Shown: positions 12,001 through 21,727 of the stretch, piece after piece | How the letters are laid out: every line of letters begins with the position of its first letter | Position numbering within the stretch: the stretch's first letter is position 1 | Source of the DNA: Fragilaria crotonensis | Taxonomy: Eukaryota; Bacillariophyta; Fragilariophyceae; Fragilariales; Fragilariaceae | Assembly (NCBI GenBank): GCA_022925895.1 | Contig: JAKSYS010000335.1 | Location: 1 to 64,000 of the forward strand | Length of the DNA: 64,000 nucleotides | Direction of reading: 5' to 3' | The notes under the pieces: generated by a model | The model's database searches: none | What the model was told of the DNA's origin: nothing | What the model saw: only the letters and a program-made list of their open reading frames with translations | Translations under genes and position numbers: made by a program

Positions 12001-14326
12001 CGACGCACGCGATAATTTGTGAAATATTGATGAATGATCCCTTTGATCCTGCTGTAACCATGGCCTTGACAGAGTTGGTCTCATCGAGAGATCCCTGAGC
12101 ACTCTTACCGGCATGATCACGGGCCGTATTGAGTACCTTATTCACGTACTGTTCGAAGGATTCAATGACGGTCCGACCCGGTTGAGTCTCAAGCTCTCCT
12201 CGTTGGCCCTGACGGACCAAATCCAACACTTGGAGTTTGGATTTGTTGATCGTCGATTCAATTTGACGCATGGTATTGACATCGGCGACGGCGTCCGAAA
12301 CTCCGATAGAGAATGAAGACTGAAGGACCCAGTAATTGGTCAATCCCTGGACTTGATTCATGAAGAGCGCTGTATTCCAGAAGCCAACATCGAGCCATGC
12401 AGTATGGATGAGACCGCCCATACCAGATCCAATAGTTTTCTTGTCAATAGTGCCTTCGAGCAATTCTCCATGGATAATTGTTACATAGTGGTCATATGCA
12501 TTGAATGTATTCGACATGGTTTTGCCAGAAGCATCTTTGGGAGGCCCACTGTTAGCGCTCCCCTTGAGATTGACCTTCGGTAGGATCAAACTCAGAAGTT
12601 GCTTGCCCGTCCACAGCTCTCGTGGTTTGATGATGGCTGGGGTAGGAATATTACCATCCCAGCCAGGGACCCACATCAGCATCATGAAGACAACATCCTT
12701 TTCAATAAAGACATCACGCTTAGTCATTTTCTGTACCGCCAACAGCGAATCTTGAATAATCCCCATGACAGGGCGATTCGACTGTCCGGAAACAATGACG
12801 CGTGGACTGAGCATCATCAGCTCCAGCTCAGCTCGAGCAGGAAGCGACTGCGGGACGTGGAGATTCATTTCATCTCCATCAAAATCAGCATTGTACGGAG
12901 CTGTACAACTCAAATTAAGACGAAAGGTACTCCAGTCCAAGACTTTGGCTCTATGGGCCATGATAGACATCTTGTGAAGCGAAGGTTGGCGATTGAATAC
13001 GACGGCATCGTCATCTCGCAAATGACGTTCGACGATCCACCCCAAATTCAGCATCAATTCCGATTTGTTCTTGACGTAGCGCAAATCAACTCTTGTACCA
13101 TCTGATCTGATGATATGCTTCGCACCAGGATGTTGCATGGGACCATTGGCGACCAACTGCTGCAGCATGTTGCGATTGAAGGCCGTGACGCGCTCGGGAA
13201 CGGTCAGATTCATGGCAATACTGCGGGGAACTCCAACTTGTTGAATTCCGAGATTCGGGTCGGCGGTGATGACCGTTCGACTGCTGAAATCGACACGTTT
13301 GCCCATGAGGTTACCACGAATTCGACCCTCCTTACCTTTGAGGCGAGACTGCAAGGTTTTGAGAGGTCGGCCGGATCGCTGAGTAACTTGTGGCATGCCG
13401 CGCAATTCGTTGTCCATAAAGGCCGCCACGTGATGTTGGAGGGCGATTTCAAATTGTTCCACAATGATTTGTGGTTCTCCATTCGAGATCGCCTGTTTGA
13501 GAGCGATGTTACTTTTGATGACGTTGACGAGCTGATGTGTCAAATCATCTTCGGAAACGCCACCCCCGGCATTGACTGAGGGTCGAACGTGCAAAGGTGG
13601 GACGGGAAGAACCTGCACAAGAAACCACTCAGGACGAGCGTGTGTGACATCCAAACCAAGCGTCTTCATGTCTTCGATTCGCATGCGACGAAAGATCTCG
13701 ACCACCTTTTGTCCGCTGAGAAACTGCTTGCTGTCCCCGCCTCCAGCATGCTCTTCTGGCATTTCCGCTTCCAAATGAAGTCCTGACTTTGTAAACTTTG
13801 GCTGCAATCCCTGACAATGATCACATTTTTTTTTATTACGCAGTAAATCATGAAAGGCAGCCAATCTCCGCTTTCTGTTCCTCAATTGAGCAATCTTCTG
13901 ATACTTGAACTCATCATCTTGCATTCGAATCCTCGAACAGTGAAAGCACACGCAGCGCAACGTTTTGATCATGGGGTTGAAGAAACCCTGATGGTACACT
14001 GCCCTCGCCAAATCCAAATGTCCAAAGTATCCCGGATCCGACTTGTCATGCAAGGACCCCAACCTCGGATCATTCGCTCCTCCATACACCGGCTGGCCAT
14101 TTATTTGCGTTTCGTACCGCGTCACACCCGCGGGAATCGGTCGATTGTTAATGGTGACGGCCTGAGTGACGGAGTATTGGCGCAATTCCTGCGGATTGAC
14201 AATGCCAAATTGTAACTTTTTGACCCGACGCAACCGCACGTGCGAATAACCAAAGTTCTCGGATGCCATGCTCAGCGACGCAGCACCTCCGGCATTTGCA
14301 GGACCGCCGCCTCCTTTGGGAGCCAT
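9032..14326 (-). CDS. RPB1: RNA polymerase II largest subunit RPB1
   Basis: This is an intact, intronless 1764-aa protein, the catalytic subunit that transcribes mRNA in the nucleus. Visible landmarks are [16 protein letters not shown], with the metal-binding NADFDGD at residues 479-485; [11 protein letters not shown] just before it; the funnel and cleft regions; the trigger-loop region [20 protein letters not shown]; and a C-terminal domain with 24 heptads from residue 1586. Two features are odd. Nearly every heptad is YSPTSPA rather than YSPTSPS. In the clamp, the first zinc site is missing: canonical RPB1 has CxxC...CPGHFGH, whereas here the sequence runs [15 protein letters not shown] with no cysteines. 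The second clamp zinc group (CVCFHC and CDHC) is present. The start is the only sensible Met, and an N-terminal Gly/Ala-rich extension precedes the conserved part. Confidence 0.98.
   Translation of the reverse strand: [1764 protein letters not shown]
9065..9571 (-). repeat. 21-bp coding tandem repeat of the RPB1 CTD
   Basis: Twenty-four 21-bp units encode heptads running from YNPSSPA to the last YSPTSPA. A degenerate YSPNSDD and the acidic/basic end DDKKDD follow. One unit reads YSPASPA. Third positions vary between units, so the array is not freshly expanded at DNA level although the peptide is uniform. This points to selection on the peptide. Confidence 0.95.
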
Positions 14327-14702
14327 GACGAGAACAGAGTGGATGGATGGAACAAATGGAAAGGGTGAAAAGGTTTGTCTATGAAAGCATTACAATGAGC
14401 ATTGAGCAGCAGCACGGATGGGATCTGCGTTCGTCCGTTTGGGGTGTCGGGTGCTAGTTCCTGTAGCCTTTGGTATCTTTTGCACGAGAGTTTTCGCCAC
14501 CACTCGCAATCTTGCATTTTGGGTCACACTGTCACCGTCCAAACGGACTGGACCTCAGCCCACGAACTGTACTGCAGTTCATTTTTGAGTTTAGGGATGG
14601 AGATATCATGGATGGTGTCACTTATTCAGTTAGTTGGACGTTGGATCGATCAACAAATCAACACACGCACATCCTACCGGCACCAGGTAGTTGCTTTGTT
14701 GA
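14327..14702. promoter_or_regulatory. Divergent promoter region between RPB1 and the plastid-protein gene
   Basis: These 376 bp separate two start codons that point away from each other, so both promoters and 5' UTRs should be here. A CTTTCC/GGAAAG-rich patch lies near 14350. I find no convincing TATA box. Confidence 0.5.
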
Positions 14703-15359
14703 GTGCAACAACCAACCGACAGGATCATGGCCATCATGCCGATCCTCATCCAAAGCCGAAGACTTTCATTCTGGATGTGCCTGTCATCTTTGCTCGCCTC
14801 AATCAAATTCGCAGATGCATGGATCCCACCAACGTCCACAAGGACCTCCGTTTCCAACCACGGAAGGACAAGATCAACGATGCTGATGTTGCCCGCAGTT
14901 GACAACATGATGATGCTAGCAGCATCGCCCTCTGTATCAGCCTCTTCTTCCTCATTCCTCATGTTACTATCCAACAACAGCGTTGAATCATGGCGCGAAT
15001 ACGTTCCCCTGGTCGTTTCCGCCGCCGTCATGGTCGACATTGCCATGGGCCGACCGGTGGCAAATGCCATTATGAAACCACTCTCGCAACAAGCATCATC
15101 ACCATCCGAGAATACTGACGCAATGACGAAAACAAATCCAAAAGAACGTGTTGACACGGAACGAATTGCACAAGAGGCCTTGAATCAGGCGTATGCCAGT
15201 ATGGAATTACGACGTTATTTGGATGAAAACAAGACAGAGGCACAGCGATTGCAGGAAATCAGACAACGCATGGATGCCGAGCTCAGACAGGTGGATGCCA
15301 AGTTAGGGGAGAGGCGGCAACAATTGCTAGGTGGCGATAGTGACGATATGGGATTGTAA
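14703..15359 (+). CDS. Predicted plastid-targeted protein of unknown function
   Basis: This is a 218-aa ORF; a start at the ATG at 14727 (residue 9) fits the leader better. A short basic n-region (ILIQSRR) is followed by a hydrophobic stretch LSFWMCLSSLLASIKFADA and then WIPPTSTRTSVS. Ala followed by an aromatic residue, with a Ser/Thr/Arg-rich stretch after it, is the established bipartite signal for import into complex plastids of diatoms, usually with Phe but sometimes Trp at +1. A moderately hydrophobic segment near residues 105-130 (VPLVVSAAVMVDIAMG) could cross a membrane. The last 70 residues are charged and helical (QRLQEIRQRMDAELRQV), probably a coiled coil. The function is not recognisable. 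Confidence 0.7.
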   Translation: MQQPTDRIMAIMPILIQSRRLSFWMCLSSLLASIKFADAWIPPTSTRTSVSNHGRTRSTMLMLPAVDNMMMLAASPSVSASSSSFLMLLSNNSVESWREYVPLVVSAAVMVDIAMGRPVANAIMKPLSQQASSPSENTDAMTKTNPKERVDTERIAQEALNQAYASMELRRYLDENKTEAQRLQEIRQRMDAELRQVDAKLGERRQQLLGGDSDDMGL

Positions 15360-15492
15360 AGTAAACGAGAGCATTAGCGTTGAGCCTAGACGAAGTTGAT
15401 GTTATTTAGTTCCTGTTCCACTGAACATAATGCGAATTTATATTGAAGATTCACAGCAACTGAGCCCAGTGGTATGCTGTATTCGGAGTGCA

Positions 15493-16731
15493 CTATACTA
15501 GTTTTAGGGAGATAAGACCAGGAGAACCAATGGCGTTTTCATGCGGTTTTCGTGGTTCCGACTTACTTCCGGCTTCCTTTTCCGGTGAGATCGATTCCTG
15601 ATCCTTTTGTTGCGGTAGCAGCTGAGGGTTCATATCTTGAGAATGCGTCTGTGTTACTTGCTCATGGAGAGGCTGCTCGCGCTGTTCCATTTTCTCTAAA
15701 GCAGGGGTTTCATTCTCCAGCACCCGCTCGCTCTCTGGTAGTTTTCCTCCCTCCTGCAATTTTTCTTCATTCCGTTGTTGTTGGTAAAGAAATTGTGTCA
15801 CCGGCCCGGATCTAGATGCAATTGAGATATGACCCTTATCACTCAAATCTTTGAGTTTTTGTACTCGTTCTTGAAAGGCAATCAAATTTGTATCGTTGGG
15901 AGTTTCTGGAACACTGATCATGGATTTTGAACCAGGTGCTGGTGGTTGGGATGAAGCGGTCCGTGTTTTACTGTCTTCCTGGGCTTTCTCCAACTGCATT
16001 GCATCGCCATCATATGGTTGTTCTTTGTCAAATTCATATTTTGGCGCGAACTTGGTCGCTCTTAAGGATAGCGTATCGATCTTCTTGTCCGTGTCCAGAG
16101 GTGAAGAAAGGATATTGTTGGGTAGCTGCTGCTGCTGCAATGAAGGGGACAATCCCCCGCGCAATCTACCATCGTGGTAGGTTTTCAATGTGATACGCTC
16201 GGTATCGGTCATCACGGATGATGACGGCTCATACCATGCCAGCCGACAGCTGAAATATACGATTAACACTGCCATCCATGGAGCATACTTCGACATTTGT
16301 CGCGTATTTGGCCATACCAAGGTAGGAACAACAATACTTTTTCTCCATTGTTTCCAAGCGGACTTCCATTGTGGCATCGGGTGGTAGGGGGCAGTCGTGT
16401 CGATAATTTCCTGGAGTAATGTTGCTGCAGTAGAATTATTTGTTGATATTGGATACTCCAAACTTGCCAAGGTAGATTCCACGAAAGTTTCATCATTCTC
16501 CATGCTCTCCAACATGTCGAGCATTTGTTCATTCTCTTTCGTTTGACAGTTGCGCCGTCGTTCTAACGATTGGCGATCAGTAATACGCGCGGACGCGACC
16601 TCGTTCGCTTGCTTCTTTTTCAGCGTGGCTTGAAAGAAAGGTGACGGAAGGCTATCATCATCAACATCTCGATCCCTCGCCGTGAGGGAAACATGACTCA
16701 TGACGAAGTGTTTGACATCGACTGCACTCAT
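15493..16731 (-). CDS. Hypothetical single-pass membrane protein with Gln/Glu-rich tail
   Basis: This is a 412-aa ORF. The N-terminal 150 residues are mixed and charged (MLESMENDETFVES). One membrane segment lies near residues 160-178 (YAPWMAVLIVYFSCRLAW), and a 230-residue polar tail rich in Gln, Glu, Ser and Pro follows, with a helical stretch (FQERVQKLKDLSDKGH). I do not recognise the family. The large polar parts on both sides of one hydrophobic helix suggest an anchored scaffold-like protein, which is inference only. The ORF is uninterrupted over 1.2 kb. An 8-bp minisatellite lies about 180 bp upstream of its start codon. Confidence 0.65.
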   Translation of the reverse strand: MSAVDVKHFVMSHVSLTARDRDVDDDSLPSPFFQATLKKKQANEVASARITDRQSLERRRNCQTKENEQMLDMLESMENDETFVESTLASLEYPISTNNSTAATLLQEIIDTTAPYHPMPQWKSAWKQWRKSIVVPTLVWPNTRQMSKYAPWMAVLIVYFSCRLAWYEPSSSVMTDTERITLKTYHDGRLRGGLSPSLQQQQLPNNILSSPLDTDKKIDTLSLRATKFAPKYEFDKEQPYDGDAMQLEKAQEDSKTRTASSQPPAPGSKSMISVPETPNDTNLIAFQERVQKLKDLSDKGHISIASRSGPVTQFLYQQQRNEEKLQEGGKLPESERVLENETPALEKMEQREQPLHEQVTQTHSQDMNPQLLPQQKDQESISPEKEAGSKSEPRKPHENAIGSPGLISLKLV

Positions 16732-16907
16732 TATCGGTACAGTGACCTGATTCCCAAGGTAGAAGTGCTACAGCGCCGCTCTGGATTCTAATTGCGAGAT
16801 CAACAGGGGAAGCTGTGACGAGTGATCTATAGTGATAACGACATGTAGTGGTCGGTGGTCAGTTTCACCTTGCTCTCATTGCTGTAATGACTGAGATGAC
16901 TTCAACA

Positions 16908-17136
16908 GTCATAGGTCATAGGTCATAGGTCATAGTGTCATAGTGTCATAGTGTCATAGTGTCATAGTGTCATAGTGTCATAGTGTCATAGTGTCATAGT
17001 GTCATAGTGTCATAGTGTCATAGTGTCATAGTGTCATAGTGTCATAGTGTCATAGTGTCATAGTGTCATAGTGTCATAGTGTCATAGTGTCATAGTGTCA
17101 TAGTGTCATAGTGTCATAGTGTCACAGTGTCATAGT
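16908..17136. repeat. 8-bp minisatellite that starts as a 7-bp array
   Basis: Three units of GTCATAG (16908-16928) turn directly into 26 units of GTCATAGT (16929-17136). Only the penultimate unit differs (GTCACAGT). The array is almost perfectly uniform. It sits upstream of the leftward gene starting at 16731. Confidence 0.97.
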
Positions 17137-17987
17137 TGAGGCTTGTCGTTGGATTTGACGTTTGACTTGGACTTCGTACTGAATCGAATACAGTAGACAG
17201 TAGACTATGGCACTGGAAATTGAACGAGTATGATACGGAGTACCTGCTACCGGTGTTACGTATTTGATGTATGAACAAATGGAATACAAATACTACATTT
17301 GCACTGCATGGCAGGTTGAAGCATAATCGGAGTAAATTACTATACTATGATAGAGTATCCTCCAGCTCGAAGAGTCCATTAGCTACAGCTTTACAACAAG
17401 CTCATAGAAGCCATCTGCATCATCCATGCATTTAGGAGAAGCAGAGGTGGGATGAAGCACCAATTTTGGAGCATGATAGCCATCAACAAATGTAATCGAC
17501 GAAACCTCATAACTAAGCAACACTATCCAGGTCACGATTTCATTGGTTCCCACGGTCGGACAACTGGTTCTGCGACCCCTAGGGACTCCCGCTGGGTGTA
17601 TGGTCCGACATCAAGAACTCGACTTTGCGAAGATAGTAATGTAACGGCTCTGTAGTGGCATGGAAGCTTTCTTCGCTTGGACAGAGCCATAATTCCTGAG
17701 GACTACTACAAAAAAAACAGGTGTAGCCCTCCCGTTCTGTTGACTCGGCGTGATGGTGGGACATACTAACCCATGACTGGATAAGATCTACGTCAAACGA
17801 CGTATGCCTAAGCGAGGGCATGTTCAAATTCAATACTACCGCATTTACACGTTATCCGCTGTATCCAGATTCAATAGCTGGAGCTCTATGATACACACAA
17901 TCCTTACATGACGATGTTGGACATCTTCAAAACGAGAAGTCGGGATGTGATGCTTGTGCAGCGTAATCTGTCCCGGGCCACCGCAAC
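17137..17987. other. Intergenic, nothing recognised
   Basis: This 850-bp stretch has only short ORFs with no coding character. It contains scattered short palindromes such as ACCGGT and CAGTAGACAGTAGAC but no element ends that I can define. Confidence 0.5.
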
Positions 17988-19166
17988 TTAACTCATGATA
18001 CGCCGAATATCGTGGGATTTCGCCCCGAAAGCTTTGAGCCCAAGTAGTAAATTCTCATCGTTGTCCGCACATGATTTCCGCCGAGATTTCGTAGGCTTCG
18101 GCAGGGCTTCAAGCCCCTTTTCAAACTCATAAGTTGTGTTCACCAAGGACCGGCGTCTCTCCATTGCCTGCGGGGCGGGCAACTGCTTGGCAAAATCGAA
18201 GCCTTGTGAAAAGGGGCTATTCACCTCGCCGGTATCAAAGCCTGCAGCGGCTTGTCTAAGGGGCATAGAACTTCGTCGCATAGTATATGATCGACCAGGC
18301 ATTGCACGCTGAATGGGATGTGGTGGATCCTGCGGGTAGAGGTTGGAAAAAGATTTCGACGTCGACGCTTCCAGACCGGGAGAGTCGGAAGATTTCGCAG
18401 CAACTTGGCTCAAAATCCGTTGTCGATAGGTCTCACTGTCTTCGTCGGAATCACTTTCCTCGTCGTCAATCCAATTCGAAGGCTTTCTAAACACTTCACC
18501 GGTCGCATCGACTATGATAGAACGATCAACCGGCTTATCATCAAATTTGAGTTCATTGTTCTGCTGCAAGAGGTTGCTTGGTTCCTCGGCTGTATTCAGA
18601 TTCTCCACCTCCTTGTTTCTTCCAATTGGAGCACCTAGTACTTCACGTGTTTGACCCTCCATAATTAGCGAAGACTTTTCATGTTCGTTATACCCCGCCC
18701 ACCTCCCCGACTCCTCGTACTCGGCTTCGTTATCTAACCACACAGACGAGACGTCGTGATAGGTACCGACGTTTCCATCATTACTCCTAGCAGGAATGTC
18801 AATTGTTTTCGGGAGAGGTAACGTGAGCGAAGCGGTGCTGTCCTCAGTTGATGGTCTGTCCGCCACTTTGACAACAAAAGACGTTCTCCCTCCCTTTGGA
18901 AACCCCAGGAATCCACAATTTCCGTCGTCGTCACGGTCATGATCAACACTACCGAATTCATCGTCTTCGTGGTAGTAGCCGAGATTTGCGAGAGAGCGTT
19001 GAGGGAAGTCCACCAAGATCTCATCGTGCTCAATCTTCTTCGGGAAGTCAACCAATACTTCGTCTGCATTCGCATGTGCAACCTTGATGTCTTTACCAAC
19101 ATCTATCTCTCGTGTCCCACAAAGCCTTTGGGAAAGCCTACCGACCAAAGGAAACGTCCTCTCCAT
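17988..19166 (-). CDS. Hypothetical acidic protein
   Basis: This is a 392-aa ORF of unknown function. It is rich in Asp, Glu, Ser and Asn and has no membrane segment or signal peptide. A short motif, LVDFP, occurs twice near the N-terminus (DEVLVDFPKK and DEILVDFPQR). Patches DDEESDSDEDSET and basic/Ser stretches such as MRRSSMPLR, RRRSLVN and SRRKS look like kinase target sites and suggest a regulated, mostly disordered protein. The C-terminus is more ordered (ENLLLGLKAFGAKSHDIRRIM). There are no introns or breaks. Confidence 0.65.
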   Translation of the reverse strand: MERTFPLVGRLSQRLCGTREIDVGKDIKVAHANADEVLVDFPKKIEHDEILVDFPQRSLANLGYYHEDDEFGSVDHDRDDDGNCGFLGFPKGGRTSFVVKVADRPSTEDSTASLTLPLPKTIDIPARSNDGNVGTYHDVSSVWLDNEAEYEESGRWAGYNEHEKSSLIMEGQTREVLGAPIGRNKEVENLNTAEEPSNLLQQNNELKFDDKPVDRSIIVDATGEVFRKPSNWIDDEESDSDEDSETYRQRILSQVAAKSSDSPGLEASTSKSFSNLYPQDPPHPIQRAMPGRSYTMRRSSMPLRQAAAGFDTGEVNSPFSQGFDFAKQLPAPQAMERRRSLVNTTYEFEKGLEALPKPTKSRRKSCADNDENLLLGLKAFGAKSHDIRRIMS

Positions 19167-19385
19167 TGCGAAGCGTGTGGCGTTGTTGTTGCTTGTGACT
19201 TGTGACCGGTATTACGCACACGAGGGGTTAACCAACTGAGGGAACTCGCTCCATGTCAACCTCCATTTTCAGCGGTTAAATCTACAGGATGGGATCACCG
19301 GACTGCGAGTCACGAAGACAACGTGAACGTGTGAACTGTCCGCGAGTTCCAAATCAGTCCAAGTGAAGTGAATCTTTCAGTCCTA

Positions 19386-19405
19386 CAGTGCAGGACACTT
19401 ATAAA
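19386..19405 (+). repeat. Left terminal inverted repeat of the Tc1/mariner-like element
   Basis: This 20-bp repeat is perfectly inverted with respect to 22129-22148. TA precedes it. Confidence 0.93.
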
Positions 19406-19620
19406 CGCCATTTTTTTTCTTTGTTTCAAATTCTCAACTAGTGTGCACTGTAGTACTGTACAACAATTAGCAGTGTGTACTGTTGTACTGTACTAACTTT
19501 AGCTCGCTATTTCATGCAATATCTGATCCAGTTGATGGTCCAGGATTCGCCTGTGAGACTTGTACTTCTTATGCGCATACTCAGCAAGCTTATAGGTACA
19601 TCCTTTGGAATAAGCTTGCA

Positions 19621-21727
19621 TTAAATGCGTCGCCCTACGAAAGTACTTGCGCATTGATGACAGAGGTACTGCATCAAGTGAAAGTGGAACCGCCTTCTCA
19701 AGGCAACAATTGAATAATCACAGTTTGATCGCGTGTGTTTCTTTGCATAACCCCAGAAGTTTTCAATTGGCGCCAATTCACAATGAAATTTGGGGAGGAA
19801 GTCACAAATATGGCGTGTTTTTCCAATTGCTTCATAAAGGATTGACTTCTGGGCTCTGAAGTCCGGCTGGGCACCAAGACGGTGTATTGCACAGCATACT
19901 GGATTTGATCCGATAGCAAACTTGGCACCGCAGTGTTTTGGGAGTTTTTCTATCCACAATTCTCTCTCTGACAGAATTTTCTTCAAACCCTTGGGTACAT
20001 TTTGTTCGTGCATTGCTTGTTCAATTGCAACACCCAGTCCATTGACAAATGTAGTGTCCCTCATCACAGGAACCTTTCCTCCAGGCCCCAGATTCATCTT
20101 TGACGCCACAGCCACAAGAGCATCTGCTGCATATGCTCCATGGTTTGTACTGTTATCAAATATAAAAGACCTCGAGCGTCGGGATGCATCTGGTCGAAAG
20201 CAGGAATGGCTTTTCTTCTAATTGCTTCAGTATATCTGTGGCTTGCCAGTAACCATCGTGATTTTTTCCTGGTTCAATGATCACACTTACAGGAATGCCA
20301 TTCAAGCGCAGTCTGCCATGACATGGGCAGATGAAGTCCGAAACCATTATAGATCTTCCATTCCCCTTCTTATGGATATCAGGATGATCTTCCGAACCCC
20401 ACCCTTTACCACCATCGTCATTTGAGTAGAATATGGACTCGTCATGTGAGATCCACACAATCTCTGGTTTGGAGGCGCACTCCTGCCTCAATGTTGTTTG
20501 CATGTCATCACCCTCCCACCATTGCATGTATTTGAATCGTGAGAGCATCCGAAACAAGAACTCTTTCCTGTATTCAACAACATCAGTGCGTTCATGCCCA
20601 TCGATGAAGATTCCTTTCTTCCATACGCCATACTTGTAGCCCACGGTATTCATCCATCTTCTGACTGTACGCTCTGAAACATTGTGACCAGCATGTCCCG
20701 TTATCTCGAGGAGCAGGGATTCATTAATCCATCGGCAGAGCTTGTCAGGAGTACGATGGACTTTTGATGTTAGAAGTAGCCACTCACGTATTCGACTCGA
20801 GACATCTTCGTCGCTAAGTAGCGACGCCCTCTTCTGGTGCTTTCCTTGCTCAGACACGGGTAGCATTTCGGTTTCAAGAAACACCTTTGTCCAATTCAAA
20901 ATACACTTTATGCTCGAACAATATCCATTTCCCTGCGGAAGACCCGCAGCTGCTATTTTTGCGGACTCAACCTTCCCCATCCCATCGATTTGACAAGCCA
21001 AGCATTTCTGGATTGTTATGTACTGTACCAGCGTACGTCGACAGAAATTGGAATTCTTTGCCACTATTTCTTCAATAAGGCCGTAGCACCACATCATGTG
21101 CTCTCGAATTGCCGTGGCTGCGGCGGCCCCTTTGGCAATATCCTCGGCGATTTGTGATGATGCTCGTCTGACTCGTTTCGTTGTTGGTGATGGTGTTCCC
21201 TCCTCCACCCGCATTGTTCCAACAAGAAAGGGTACTCCTGATGCATCAACTGCTTGGTGCGCTGTCGTCATCGCTTTAGTAAAGTAGGTATCAATCCCTC
21301 TCATCGGCACTGCTTTCAAGGTCAACTGCCGATTCTTGTTCTTCCTCCAAATTGATGTTCGGCTTTCCCCATCGTAGCCCTTTGCTCGAGCATACCATTT
21401 TGGATAATCAGCTTTTCTGTTTGATTCGACCATGGCGGAAAACTCTTTCTCTCCCATTTCTTCAAGAAGCGTGTCAAGAATTTCATCGCGATTTTTTGAG
21501 TTTCTGGTGAGGTCAGATTCATCAGAATGATACTGGAGACCCCTTTCATCATCAGCAGGTTCCTTTCTTCCTGTGCATCCAAATGTTCCTGTAGAAGTCC
21601 TGTTCCTTGCAATCAACCGTGATTTTTGTTTGGTCTCCCATGTTGAGTGTTGATGGTCAATAGCAAATGCTTGCTGTTGGTTATGTATGTCAACAACATG
21701 CATGGAACCGTAGTGCTTGTCAAGCAT
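19621..21727 (-). pseudogene. IS630/Tc1-like DDE transposase with two frameshifts
   Basis: The transposase starts at the Met at 21727. Its first 523 residues hold a Lys/Arg-rich N-terminus, a winged-helix-like part (SERTVRRWMNTVGYKYG) followed by IFIDGHERTDVVEYR, and the first catalytic Asp in VWISHDESIFYSND (D429). The frame then breaks near 20217 and again near 20155. The second Asp motif, FDNSTNHGAYAADALVA, lies beyond the second break, just upstream of the next Met. The distal part (to 19621) has the catalytic Glu in ELAPIENFWGYAKKHTR. All three catalytic residues are therefore encoded, but in different frames. The first break is explained by a missing A in a short A run. Its place between matching TIRs supports its role in moving this element. 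Confidence 0.88.

Noticed and set aside
16908-17136. CRISPR or telomere-like repeat
   Set aside because: It is a head-to-tail 8-bp array with no spacers, and the unit is not a known telomere type and is not at an end.
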